64,000 bases of DNA from Proteus vulgaris (GTDB taxonomy: Bacteria; Pseudomonadota; Gammaproteobacteria; Enterobacterales; Enterobacteriaceae). The notes beneath the pieces are model-generated. The model did not search any database and had not been told where the DNA came from. It saw nothing but the letters and a program-made list of their open reading frames with translations. Shown here in pieces: positions 7,714 through 16,308 of the stretch (the first letter of the stretch is position 1; every line of letters begins with the position of its first letter). The position numbers and the translations under genes were made by a program. The stretch is taken from positions 3,695,501 through 3,759,500 of the forward strand of contig LR590468.1 of NCBI GenBank assembly GCA_901472505.1, read 5' to 3'.

Positions 7714-8700
7714 TCATACCACTTTAGAAGGACTGTATAACTGTTTCAATCCTTTAAAAAACCATAATAATGAATGCCAAATAAGTAATAAAATAACAGC
7801 ATTAGCAAAAATAAATAGCGCCGTTGATAATAACTGCATAAAGTCACTAGTAGATGTCATACTCATATTTAATGAGGCTTTTGCTAATGCAGAAACACCA
7901 AAAGAGAAACTCCAAAATGGCAATGAAAACGGTTGTTTCACAAACCAAGGAATTAGTCTCAGCATAAATAAAAGTTGTAATAACCCATAACCTAATAACA
8001 TTTTTGCGAAGAAGTCGATATGATTATCATTAATTGCTAAGTAAGCGCTACAAGCCACTAAAGCGGGCGCGAGTTGAATGCCAAATGAAAGACGTGATTT
8101 CTCATCCATTAATCCATCACTGCGTATTCTTTTTAAAATAGTAGGCTCTAAACTTAGCCATGAAAAAACGCCAGCCCCAAAAAATAAAATACCCAAATCA
8201 TTAAAACCAAATGCACCACATGCCATGGCGCAAATGAAGTTATTGGCAACCGTTGGTAAATATAAAACAGGTGTGGTGGCTATTTTAGGGTATTCCCCTT
8301 TCCACTGAGAACCAATTAACCAACTGGAGTAAGCTAATTGAGCTACAGCTCCAAGACTAAACAGTATGAGTGAAAAGAAAGGTAAATAAGGATTTAGTCC
8401 TATCGAAACTAAAACGGTCGTTGCTGGAAATAAGCTAGTAAACCCACTTGCAACGGGATGTTTAATTTCATCGAGAATACTTTGTCGATGAAATAGCCCT
8501 TTGCTTAGTAAAAATAGCGTAAGTGTTAGCCAAACCAAACACCCCACACCGATAAATATTTCACCAATATAAGCCGGATACTGATGCTCTTTAGCAGCAT
8601 AGCGCCATGCCATTCCCGTACCTATCATTCCTAATACTACACCAAAATAGCCTGATGTGAATTGTGATGAGATTTTTTTTAGTTTATTTATCAATATCAT
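7714..8700 (-). CDS. tehA: TehA family tellurite-resistance/dicarboxylate transporter
   Basis: An inner-membrane protein of the TDT family (TehA, bacterial SLAC1 homologue), 328 residues with about ten hydrophobic helices. The N-terminal FTSGYFGVVLGMIGTGMAWR and the 'PVASGFTSLFPATTVL' and LPTVANNFICAMACGAFG loops are family hallmarks. E. coli TehA is an anion-channel-like protein whose overexpression gives tellurite resistance; its natural substrate is unsettled. No tehB methyltransferase gene lies next to it here. Single-gene transcript with its own terminator. Confidence 0.87.
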   Translation of the reverse strand: MILINKLKKISSQFTSGYFGVVLGMIGTGMAWRYAAKEHQYPAYIGEIFIGVGCLVWLTLTLFLLSKGLFHRQSILDEIKHPVASGFTSLFPATTVLVSIGLNPYLPFFSLILFSLGAVAQLAYSSWLIGSQWKGEYPKIATTPVLYLPTVANNFICAMACGAFGFNDLGILFFGAGVFSWLSLEPTILKRIRSDGLMDEKSRLSFGIQLAPALVACSAYLAINDNHIDFFAKMLLGYGLLQLLFMLRLIPWFVKQPFSLPFWSFSFGVSALAKASLNMSMTSTSDFMQLLSTALFIFANAVILLLIWHSLLWFFKGLKQLYSPSKVV

Positions 8701-8928
8701 ACTTTTATTTTAACTCATGTAAATGACATAATGCATTGATGTTTTGTTCTGAGCATCAACGAATACTAGAAATAATAGATTTTATTTTTATAAAATGCAT
8801 TTAAAATAAATGTTACCAGTAATGACTCACTTTAAGAGTTTTCCCCCTCCTGTTCCCGAATATTCTGATGCTGGTATAAATACGATAACGATATCTTTAT
8901 ATTGTCCTTTATTTTGGAGTTTATAAAA

Positions 8929-9150
8929 ATGAATATCACGTTAAAAAAGATTGGAACACTGTGTGTCGCTTCTGTTCTGCTTTTTTCACTTGCGGGTTGT
9001 TCTAGCATGACAAAACGCGACCGTAATACAGCGATTGGAGCCGGTGCTGGTGCCATCGGTGGTGCTATTTTGACTGACGGTAGTGCATTAGGCACTATTG
9101 GCGGTGGTGTCTTAGGTGGCGTTATTGGCCATCAAGTAGGTAAAAAATAG
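8929..9150 (+). CDS. osmB: OsmB-like glycine-zipper lipoprotein
   Basis: A 73-residue lipoprotein starting at ATG 8929, with GGAG at 8916-8919. The signal peptide ends in lipobox LAGC, acylated at the Cys near residue 23. The mature part is a glycine-zipper: 'AIGAGAGAIGGAIL' and 'GTIGGGVLGGVIGHQVGKK'. This matches OsmB, an osmotically induced outer-membrane lipoprotein. In E. coli osmB sits next to yciH; here it is between tehA and ydfG, so the locus has moved. Expression control cannot be read from the sequence. Confidence 0.88.
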   Translation: MNITLKKIGTLCVASVLLFSLAGCSSMTKRDRNTAIGAGAGAIGGAILTDGSALGTIGGGVLGGVIGHQVGKK

Positions 9151-9169
9151 CTGAGCTTGTCTTATTGCA

Positions 9170-9204
9170 CTAGACTGAGCTTATATTCTATTGGCTCAGT
9201 CTAG
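9170..9204. terminator. Hairpin after osmB
   Basis: CTAGACTGAGC (9170-9180) pairs perfectly with GCTCAGTCTAG (9194-9204) over 11 bp. There is no T-run, so it is either a weak terminator or an mRNA 3'-end stabilising hairpin. Confidence 0.55.
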
Positions 9205-9534
9205 TTACGTGCTATGCTAAAATATTCTGCATTTAATTAGTTGTTGAATGGTAAAATCACTTATCTTTCCACTTAAAAAATCTCTGATCCTCAATGAGAT
9301 TAACCTTCCTTTTTTTGTCCATCACTTCTATTTTTATTTAAAAACAATTCAATAGTCGGATTTTGTTCTGTGAGCTAAAAGCAAAAATACCGATTATTAT
9401 CAAAGATAAAAATCTTTCGCATCAGAAAAGAACCTTGTTTTTAGACTGATTTATCACAAACCTTACTTTTAAACTTGACTCTTTTTAGTGATAGCCTTTT
9501 ACTTTCAATTATTATAACTATCGAGGGTAATTAA
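9205..9534. other. Gene-free interval osmB to ydfG
   Basis: 330 bases of AT-rich DNA with no convincing gene. It presumably holds the ydfG promoter; no operator that I recognise is visible. Confidence 0.5.
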
Positions 9535-10284
9535 ATGATTATTTTTATTACGGGAGCTTCTGCTGGTTTTGGTGAAGCTATAGCTCGTCATTTTATCAGC
9601 CATGGACACAGTGTTATTGGTACTGCTCGCCGTTTGGAAAAACTGATTAATTTACATAAAGAGCTGGGAGATCAATTTTACCCCCTACAATTAGATGTTA
9701 CCGATAAAAAAGCCGTGAGTGAGATTTATACTCAATTACCTGAAAAATGGCGCACCATTGATGTATTAGTAAATAACGCAGGTTTAGCATTAGGACTAAA
9801 TACCGCCGATAAAGCGAGTCTTGATGACTGGGATACGATGATTGAGACAAATAATAAAGGTCTTGTTCATGTGACTCGCGCCATTCTTCCTTTTATGGTA
9901 GAAAGAAATAAAGGTCATATCATTAATATTAGTTCAACCGCCGCATCTTGGCCTTATTTGGGTGGCAATGTTTATGGTGCAACTAAAGCCTTTGTTAAAC
10001 AATTTAGCTTAGGGTTACGCGCTGATCTTCAAGGTAAAAAGGTACGTGTCACCGATATTGAACCAGGCCTTGTTGGTGGTACAGAATTTTCATTAGTTCG
10101 TTTTAAAGGTGATAGTGATAAAGTTGAACAAACATATGCAAACGCAAATGCATTAACTCCAGAAGATGTTGCAGAGGCAGTATATTGGACAGCAACATTA
10201 CCAGCTCATGTCAATATTAATACCTTAGAAATGATGCCCGTTAGCCAATCATTTGCCGGGTTAAGTGTTCATCGGCAAAATTAA
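9535..10284 (+). CDS. ydfG: NADP-dependent 3-hydroxy acid dehydrogenase YdfG
   Basis: A classical short-chain dehydrogenase of 249 residues (E. coli YdfG 248), which oxidises L-allo-threonine, serine and 3-hydroxypropionate-type substrates and handles malonic semialdehyde from pyrimidine breakdown. Motifs: GASAGFG for NADP binding, 'DVLVNNAGLALG', the catalytic Ser in ISSTAAS and YGATK (Tyr and Lys). The ending 'MMPVSQSFAGLSVHR' is YdfG-like. It is on the plus strand with GAGGG upstream and no operon partner closer than 100 bases. Confidence 0.93.
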   Translation: MIIFITGASAGFGEAIARHFISHGHSVIGTARRLEKLINLHKELGDQFYPLQLDVTDKKAVSEIYTQLPEKWRTIDVLVNNAGLALGLNTADKASLDDWDTMIETNNKGLVHVTRAILPFMVERNKGHIINISSTAASWPYLGGNVYGATKAFVKQFSLGLRADLQGKKVRVTDIEPGLVGGTEFSLVRFKGDSDKVEQTYANANALTPEDVAEAVYWTATLPAHVNINTLEMMPVSQSFAGLSVHRQN

Positions 10285-10384
10285 ATGCACTGAAAACTCA
10301 TTTTTTATTAAGGCATCAGCTATAATTATTAAGATATAATAGCCATTGACTGTAATAGCGACATAACATTAGAGGATAGCAACT

Positions 10385-10741
10385 ATGATCAATACTCTAA
10401 CTAAGAAACCAATGGCAAGAACGATATTGTTCTCCTTATTTCTTAGTTTATCTGTGTCTTCTTTTTCTTCTATTGCCGCCTCTACCAATGTAACCATTAA
10501 TGGTAATGGCTATGACAATGTCTTAGATAAAGAACAAGCTCGACAACTGAAAGAAGACTGGGATCAAAAGCGTGAGCTTCGTACCCAAGTCAATCAGCGA
10601 GAAAAAATTGAATTTAATAAAGTAGATAAAGCCATTGATGAGCGAGATGCTTGTCTGAAAAGTGCAAATGTCTACGCTTATTGGGAGCCAGAAACACGTC
10701 GCTGTTTAGACAGTAATACTGGGCGCCCTGTTAATCCGTAA
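10385..10741 (+). CDS. ynfB: UPF0482 family periplasmic protein (YnfB)
   Basis: A 118-residue protein with an N-terminal signal (hydrophobic run [20 protein letters not shown], cleavage likely after IAA). The mature part [20 protein letters not shown], '[13 protein letters not shown]' and the C-terminal [19 protein letters not shown] pattern with two cysteines is that of YnfB/UPF0482 (DUF1283). Function unknown. GAGGA lies upstream of the ATG. It is followed 50 bases later by ynfD, as in the E. coli neighbourhood. Confidence 0.85.
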   Translation: MINTLTKKPMARTILFSLFLSLSVSSFSSIAASTNVTINGNGYDNVLDKEQARQLKEDWDQKRELRTQVNQREKIEFNKVDKAIDERDACLKSANVYAYWEPETRRCLDSNTGRPVNP

Positions 10742-10792
10742 GAAAATCGTGAAACAGTGATGTTTTACTTTGTAAAACAAGGAGAGAGTAAT

Positions 10793-11029
10793 ATGAAAAA
10801 ATATATCTTTGCAGTAATGGCAACCCTTATGGCATTTGCCCCGTTAGCAGCAAATGCAGGTTGTGATGAAGTTGTTGAGTCTATTCAACAAAAAATTGTC
10901 AATAATGGTGTCCCCGCAGCTAACTTTACTTTGACTGTCGTTGAAAACGACCAAGTTGCACAAACAGAAGGTAAAGTGGTAGGCACTTGCGAGAATGACA
11001 GTAAAAAGATCATCTATACTCGTCATTAA
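10793..11029 (+). CDS. ynfD: DUF1161 secreted protein (YnfD)
   Basis: A 78-residue protein starting at ATG 10793, which has a strong GGAGAG site at 10781; an upstream in-frame ATG would give an unlikely leader. The signal peptide MKKYIFAVMATLMAFAPLAA ends at NAG. The mature domain has the two conserved cysteines (GCDEVVESIQQKI and 'VVGTCENDSKKIIYTR') of DUF1161. Function unknown; periplasmic location is inferred. It ends at a strong terminator. Confidence 0.85.
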   Translation: MKKYIFAVMATLMAFAPLAANAGCDEVVESIQQKIVNNGVPAANFTLTVVENDQVAQTEGKVVGTCENDSKKIIYTRH

Positions 11030-11054
11030 TGTTTTATTGATAAAAATGTGTAAT

Positions 11055-11090
11055 TAAAAAAGGGCGCATTATTAGCGCCCTTTTCCTTTT
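11055..11090 (+). terminator. Terminator after ynfD
   Basis: GGGCGC (11062-11067) pairs with GCGCCC (11075-11080), extended by A/T pairs on both sides, and is followed by a T-rich tract. Confidence 0.85.
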
Positions 11091-11318
11091 TTACTTAAAA
11101 AATTGAGTATCTAACTGATTTAAACTACTTTACTTAATTTTTTTCCGTTTTTTCTTTAATCTTGCATGTTCTTTTTATCATTATTCCGATTTTAAGCAAG
11201 ATTTAGAAAAAACAAAAATACCCAATGAATTTACTCATCAGGCATTTAAAAGTAACAAGTTTGGTTCCGTTAAAAAACGGGGAACTCAATCCACTTCGTT
11301 ACTTATTTATATTCTCTC

Positions 11319-11990
11319 TTAAGCAGGTACCGCGATATCCAACTGGCTTAAATCAAGGTAACAAGAGAGATCACGTTCTTCAGGACGTAATAAATACGGG
11401 ATTTCACCAATCAGCGGCGCAGGAATATGCTGAGACAGCCTTTCCACAATTTTCGCGTAATAAGGTAATCCTGGATTTATTCTGTTAGCAACCCAACCGA
11501 CTAATTTCAAACCATCGTTGATAATAGATTGTGCTGTTAATATTGAGTGATTAACACAGCCTGGTTGAATACCGACAACCAAAACAACTGGAATTTGTTC
11601 TTTTACCACCCAATCAGAATAAAAAGTATTATCATCAAGCAGATAACGCCAACCGCCATTACCTTCGATAACAACACACTCTGCTTTTTTACTTAAATTA
11701 TCGAGCTCATTTGAAATCTTATTAAAATCAATTTCATTTTCGCTAACATAGCAATTATCAAGCAAAATAGGATTAATTTCGTCGTAGCGAACTTCAACTG
11801 GCGATGAATTATGAATAATCATCGCATCATGATTACGTTCACCATCAGCCGTTTCATGTAATTCTGTTGCAATAGGCTTAAAACCCACTGCCGTTGACCC
11901 GCCACGATTTAATGACTGAAGAAGTGCTCGGGTCACAACAGTTTTACCCACGTTGGTATCTGTCCCCGTAACAAAAAAGCGTGTTAACAT
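11319..11990 (-). CDS. bioD: Dethiobiotin synthetase (BioD2/YnfK-type)
   Basis: Catalyses ATP- and CO2-dependent ring closure of diaminopelargonate to dethiobiotin in biotin synthesis. 223 residues with the P-loop FVTGTDTNVGKTVVTRALL, 'VGFKPIAT' (catalytic Lys), 'VVIEGNGGWRYLLDD' and 'VANRINPG'. It lies next to mlc, as ynfK (the second bioD paralogue) does in E. coli, which points to that copy rather than the biotin-operon one. GGAAG precedes the ATG at 11990. It is not visibly co-transcribed with mlc (about 200 bases apart). Confidence 0.92.
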   Translation of the reverse strand: MLTRFFVTGTDTNVGKTVVTRALLQSLNRGGSTAVGFKPIATELHETADGERNHDAMIIHNSSPVEVRYDEINPILLDNCYVSENEIDFNKISNELDNLSKKAECVVIEGNGGWRYLLDDNTFYSDWVVKEQIPVVLVVGIQPGCVNHSILTAQSIINDGLKLVGWVANRINPGLPYYAKIVERLSQHIPAPLIGEIPYLLRPEERDLSCYLDLSQLDIAVPA

Positions 11991-12186
11991 ATAATTTACT
12001 TCCGTTATGACAGATAAATCAGGTTCATAAAAAATGACAGAGATTAGAGTTTAGGGTAACACTGTTTCTGGTGGCTTGAGGTAGCTCAATTTTTTAGTTA
12101 ATTGGTCTAAAATAGAGAATTCGTTAATGATCAATTGAGGTATTTACGCTTGCAAAACACTTCCGTTACGATTTTTTTCACTTAAT

Positions 12187-13398
12187 TTAGCCTTGCATCA
12201 ACTCAATTAACAAAGAACCGTTGTACAGAGCCTCTTTAACCAATGAGGCAGCAGGCAATGTTCCTTTATTTCTTAACTCTGTTTCTTCAATAATTAACGA
12301 TTGTGTATAACGAGGCATGGCATGATGTTGAACATGGTTCAAGATCAAAGGAAAAAGAATAGACTTTGCTCGACAAAGAGGTGAACCAATTAATATTTTT
12401 TGCGGATTAAAGATATTAATCATCACGGCAAGAATAAACCCCAATCGCTGAGCGACTAAACTCACTATCTTAAGAGCTTGTTTATCTCCAACTAATATTG
12501 CATCACACAATGTCTCAATGGTAATAGGATATTTGTTTAACAATGAGGAAGGATCCTCTTGAGCTAATAGCTGGGCTTTTTTAATTAATTGAGGAATTGC
12601 AATTTCTGTCTCTAAACACCCTTTCGCACCGCAATAACAGTTATTGTCAGAGTCAGTAACTTTAGTATGCCCAATTTCAACCGCACTGTGGCTATGAGAA
12701 TGTAATGTTCGTCCATTACTAATGATACCGGCACCCACGATGTCATCAATGACGATTTGCAGAACATCTGAATTATTTTTTGCGGCACCATATAAAGACT
12801 CGGCCATTGTCCATGCGGTCACACTATGCTGTAAGAAAACGGAAACTCCCGTTTTTTCATGAATTTTATCAGCAAGGGGAATATCTTTAACATCATAATA
12901 AGGGGAGCTATGAATAACACCACTAATGGGATCAACAATCGCATTCATTGTGATACTAATTGCCGTCAATCTCTCAACATGAGATTGATAACGTTCGAAA
13001 AATTTATCAATAGCAAGTAAAAAGTGATTAAGGAAGTCATTACTATTTTCTTTAGGAAAATCAAACGTATCTTCAGTAACAAGTTTACTGTCTAATTCTC
13101 TTAAACTAAAAAGTAAATTACCTTTATTGACGCGGATACAGAGAAATTGCCACCCTTGGCTTTCGAGTTTTAACCCTACAGCAGGTCTCCCACGAAATCC
13201 CACATCTGGAAACTCAGTTTCGTGAATAAGATGAGTTTCAACTAATTCTCGCGTAATTTTGGTAATACTCGCGGGAGCCAGCTCTGCTTTTTTTGACAGT
13301 GAAATACGAGAAATAGGACCATGTTCATCAATCAAACGAAAGACTGTGCCAAGATTAAACTGTTTTACGTGATCGATGTGGCTAGGTTGATTCCCCAT
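12187..13398 (-). CDS. mlc: Mlc (DgsA), ROK-family repressor of sugar-uptake genes
   Basis: A 403-residue ROK regulator (E. coli Mlc 406) that represses PTS and glucose-transport genes until titrated to the membrane by dephosphorylated EIICB(Glc). The N-terminal helix-turn-helix spans about residues 15-70 (GPISRISLSKKAELAPASIT), and the ROK core carries the structural zinc motif 'GHTKV..CYCGAKGCLE'. The start 'HIDHVKQFNLGTVFRLIDEHG' distinguishes it from NagC. Synteny bioD2-mlc-ynfL-ynfM matches E. coli. AAGGA lies upstream of ATG 13398. Confidence 0.93.
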   Translation of the reverse strand: MGNQPSHIDHVKQFNLGTVFRLIDEHGPISRISLSKKAELAPASITKITRELVETHLIHETEFPDVGFRGRPAVGLKLESQGWQFLCIRVNKGNLLFSLRELDSKLVTEDTFDFPKENSNDFLNHFLLAIDKFFERYQSHVERLTAISITMNAIVDPISGVIHSSPYYDVKDIPLADKIHEKTGVSVFLQHSVTAWTMAESLYGAAKNNSDVLQIVIDDIVGAGIISNGRTLHSHSHSAVEIGHTKVTDSDNNCYCGAKGCLETEIAIPQLIKKAQLLAQEDPSSLLNKYPITIETLCDAILVGDKQALKIVSLVAQRLGFILAVMINIFNPQKILIGSPLCRAKSILFPLILNHVQHHAMPRYTQSLIIEETELRNKGTLPAASLVKEALYNGSLLIELMQG

Positions 13399-13526
13399 TG
13401 AATGTCATCCTTAATAAGGAGCCATCATTAATTCGAGGCTCTAAATAATTCATTACCGATTATGTCGTTAATTTGTGATAATTGTACAATACTTACATAA
13501 AAAGCGTGATCAAAAACACAGATAAA

Positions 13527-14441
13527 TCAAGATTTTTGGTGTTCTAAGATATTTTTTAATAACAATTGCGTTAATCGATTAGCCGCTGCGGGTATTGTGC
13601 GTTTTTTATGAGAAACCAACCAAACTTCAGAAAAAGCCTGTGAATTAGCAAAATGCAGGTAATGCACGCCATCGACTTTCATTCGAGTGAAAGATTTAGT
13701 CACAATCGATATACCTAACCCTGCGGCAACTAACCCTAAAATCGTCATGGCTTCGCCCGCTTCTTGTGCAATAGTAGGGGTAATTCCTGATAAACTCAGT
13801 AGCTGAATAATCTCATCATAAAGCGCTGTGCCTACATCTCTTTCAAAGAAAACAAAAGGATATTGTCCAATATCTTGAATATTAACCCCCGTTTCTTTGT
13901 AAGCAAGTAAGGGATGTCCCTCATACACAGCTAAAATAAAAGGCTCTCGAAACAACAGCTGGTGGTGTAAATTTTCGGGTAATGTGGTATTTCGCATAAT
14001 ACCGAGATCAATACGCCCTGTAAGCAATGGTGAAATTTGTTGCTTTGTATTCATTTGATGCATATGAATGCCGACTTCAGGATAATTTTCTCTAAATTGC
14101 CGTAAACTCAAGGTTACCAAATGCATAAAAGGAGTTGTTGATGTAAAACCTATCGATATTTCACCTAACTCGCCTTTTTCCATTCTAGCTGCACGTGTTG
14201 CAGCTGCGTTGACCTGCGCCATAATTTGATAAGACTCTTTTAAAAACATTTGCCCTGCAGGGGTTAGTGCAACAGAACGGTTAGTTCGTTCTAAAAGCCT
14301 GGCTCCTATTTCGTTTTCAAGTGCTTGTATTTGTTGGCTCAAAGGGGGTTGAGAAATATTCAATCTTTCCGCTGCTTTACCAAAATGAAGTTCTTCAGCC
14401 ACAGCAATAAAATAACGTAAATGCCTCAATTCAATGTTCAT
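13527..14441 (-). CDS. ynfL: LysR-family transcriptional regulator YnfL
   Basis: A 304-residue LysR regulator: the N-terminal winged helix 'MNIELRHLRYFIAVAEELHF' plus AAERLNISQPPLSQQIQALE is textbook, followed by a periplasmic-binding-like effector domain. It is divergent from the MFS transporter ynfM, 124 bases away, and probably controls it; that arrangement is the same in E. coli. The effector is unknown. Confidence 0.9.
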   Translation of the reverse strand: MNIELRHLRYFIAVAEELHFGKAAERLNISQPPLSQQIQALENEIGARLLERTNRSVALTPAGQMFLKESYQIMAQVNAAATRAARMEKGELGEISIGFTSTTPFMHLVTLSLRQFRENYPEVGIHMHQMNTKQQISPLLTGRIDLGIMRNTTLPENLHHQLLFREPFILAVYEGHPLLAYKETGVNIQDIGQYPFVFFERDVGTALYDEIIQLLSLSGITPTIAQEAGEAMTILGLVAAGLGISIVTKSFTRMKVDGVHYLHFANSQAFSEVWLVSHKKRTIPAAANRLTQLLLKNILEHQKS

Positions 14442-14525
14442 ATTTACCTACATGACTATTGATACTTTAAAAGTCTTATTTCAAATAATTAATATATTAG
14501 ACAAAAAAATCAAATATTTCTAACA

Positions 14526-14539
14526 TTGACATAAATCAA
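14526..14539 (+). promoter_or_regulatory. FNR-like site upstream of ynfM
   Basis: TTGACATAAATCAA matches the FNR consensus TTGAT-N4-ATCAA except for one base, and lies 26 bases before the ynfM start. At that distance it could overlap the promoter or early mRNA and act negatively. Not tested. Confidence 0.35.
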
Positions 14540-14565
14540 ATTTAAGTAATGGAAGTTTAATCAAT

Positions 14566-15849
14566 ATGGATAATCACGAAATAGACAGTAAAAGTATGAG
14601 CTTAGGCACTGATATTTCAGACAATACATCGTGTATAAAAAAGCCTGCTCATCGGCAATCTCCTCCTAAACACTATATTCAGCGAGATGATGCTCTGTAT
14701 ATAAAAGTGACGGTGTCATTTTTCATGGTTGGATTGGCGACTTTTGCCTTACTCTATTTTGTACAACCCATATTGCCAGTGTTATCCGACGAGTTTTCAG
14801 TGAGTCCTGCAACCAGTAGCCTAGCGCTTTCCCTTTCTACGGCTTTAATGGCGTGTGGATTATTAATCACAGGCCCACTTTCCGATGCATTTGGTCGTAA
14901 AAATGTCATGGTTATCGCATTATTTTGTGCTGCCTTTTTCACATTATTAAGCGCGATGATGAATAGCTGGACAGGTATTTTAATTACTCGCGCCTTAGTG
15001 GGACTTTCATTAAGTGGTGTTGCAGCTGTGGCAATGACCTATTTAAGTGAAGAGATCCACCCTGCTTATTTAGCATTATCGATGGGGTTATATATTAGTG
15101 GCAACTCTATTGGGGGTATGAGTGGGCGTGTTATTACTGGGGTATTAAGTGATTATTACTCTTGGCGTTTATCTGTGGTTATTCTTGGTATTTTTGCACT
15201 GTTTGCTGCTGTGACTTTCTGGAAAATATTACCTGCGTCTCAGCACTTTAGACCGACTGCATTAAAACCGCGAAATCTTCTTATTACCACAAAGCTACAT
15301 TTTAGAGATAAAGGATTACCTCTGTTATTTATTGAAGGTGGTTTATTAATGGGAGGATTTGTCACTTTATTTAACTATATTGGGTATCGCTTATTAGATG
15401 CGCCTTATTCATTAAGTCAGACAACCGTGGGGTTGATTTCTATCGTGTATTTAAGTGGTACTTATAGTGCATCAAAAGCGGGATTATTAACCACTAAATA
15501 TGGCTTAGGAAAAGTGTTTATTGCAGGTATCTCTATGATGTTAATTGGCATATTGATTACCTTAATTGAATCATTACCAATTATCTTTGTTGGTATGCTT
15601 ATCTTAACAACAGGTTTTTTTGCAGCTCATGCCGTAGCAAGTAGCTGGGTTGGTCGTCGCGCTAAACGAGGACGAGCTCAAGCCTCTTCACTTTATCTTT
15701 TTACTTACTATGCTGGTTCAAGTCTTGCAGGTACACTCGGTGGCCTATTTTGGGTAAGCTTTGGTTGGTTGGGCGTTGGGATGTTTATTGCTGTTTTAAT
15801 GTTAATTGCCTTACTCATAGCGTTGCACTTAAACAACGTTGCTCAATAA
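14566..15849 (+). CDS. ynfM: MFS transporter YnfM
   Basis: An inner-membrane major facilitator of 427 residues with twelve predicted helices after a polar N-terminal tail of about 45 residues. It has the MFS loop 2-3 motif 'GPLSDAFGRKNVM' and a related 'SGRVITGVLSDYYSWRLS' in the fourth to sixth helix region. It matches E. coli YnfM by neighbourhood (divergent from ynfL, next to mlc) and pattern. E. coli YnfM is a putative arabinose/drug-type efflux protein; substrate unknown here. Confidence 0.88.
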   Translation: MDNHEIDSKSMSLGTDISDNTSCIKKPAHRQSPPKHYIQRDDALYIKVTVSFFMVGLATFALLYFVQPILPVLSDEFSVSPATSSLALSLSTALMACGLLITGPLSDAFGRKNVMVIALFCAAFFTLLSAMMNSWTGILITRALVGLSLSGVAAVAMTYLSEEIHPAYLALSMGLYISGNSIGGMSGRVITGVLSDYYSWRLSVVILGIFALFAAVTFWKILPASQHFRPTALKPRNLLITTKLHFRDKGLPLLFIEGGLLMGGFVTLFNYIGYRLLDAPYSLSQTTVGLISIVYLSGTYSASKAGLLTTKYGLGKVFIAGISMMLIGILITLIESLPIIFVGMLILTTGFFAAHAVASSWVGRRAKRGRAQASSLYLFTYYAGSSLAGTLGGLFWVSFGWLGVGMFIAVLMLIALLIALHLNNVAQ

Positions 15850-15960
15850 TAAAATACGATCATGACAAAGTGCGAAATTGGATTAACACTATTTAATGTT
15901 GTCGATTTTGCACTCTCTTCTTAAGGTATAAGCCTATACTTTAGATAAGGATTAGCCATT

Positions 15961-16131
15961 ATGCCACCAATAAAATATCCTATTGCCCTGCTATTTCTCT
16001 TTCTTACCTCCATTGCAAGTGCATTCACAGAAAACTGCCCTCCGATAAAACCAGACTGCGATGCGTTTCAAGAGCCAATAACGAGGGTGAGTGAAAAACA
16101 GGCTCATATTGCATTAAAAACCATCAATTAA
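15961..16131 (+). CDS. Small secreted protein of 56 residues, unknown
   Basis: ATG 15961 with TAAGGA at 15946-15951 opens a 56-codon frame ending at TAA 16129-16131. The N-terminus (PPIKYPIALLFLFLTSIASA) is a convincing signal peptide cleaved near SASA/F, leaving about 35 residues with two cysteines (ENCPPIKPDCDAFQEPI) that could form a disulfide. Not recognised as a known family. It lies between ynfM and tus on the plus strand. Short length makes this tentative, but the signal peptide and ribosome site support it. Confidence 0.6.
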   Translation: MPPIKYPIALLFLFLTSIASAFTENCPPIKPDCDAFQEPITRVSEKQAHIALKTIN

Positions 16132-16177
16132 ATGAGCTTTAAGAAAAAGATCATAAAAAAATGCCCTTTTTACGGTA

Positions 16178-16197
16178 TACTGTATAAATAAACAGTA
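16178..16197. promoter_or_regulatory. LexA (SOS) box upstream of tus
   Basis: The 20 bases starting TACTGTATA and ending AACAGTA contain CTGT-N8-ACAG with an AT-rich spacer, which fits the gammaproteobacterial LexA consensus at every conserved position. It lies 112 bases before the tus start and 47 bases after the small secreted-peptide gene. No other gene starts nearby on either strand, so tus is the most likely target. Confidence 0.75.
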
Positions 16198-16279
16198 TAC
16201 TGTGTTTTTGGCATTTTCTCCCTGTCAAGCAATATACTTTTCACTGAAGTTAATGTATTGTTTTAAATAGTGGCTTATT

Positions 16280-16295
16280 GTATGTTGTAACTAAA
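16280..16295 (+). other. ter: Ter replication-arrest site
   Basis: GTATGTTGTAACTAAA matches the Ter core of E. coli TerB base for base, including the G/C pair at position 6 and GTTGTAAC. It lies 14 bases before the tus ATG, the same position as TerB, where Tus binding also represses tus. In the E. coli orientation this site blocks forks moving toward higher coordinates and lets those moving the other way pass. Confidence 0.93.
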
Positions 16296-16308
16296 TAAGG
16301 ATGTGAAG

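Noticed and set aside
9248..9355. Short frame of about 35 codons in the osmB-ydfG gap
   Set aside because: No ribosome site and low-complexity composition; nothing supports coding.
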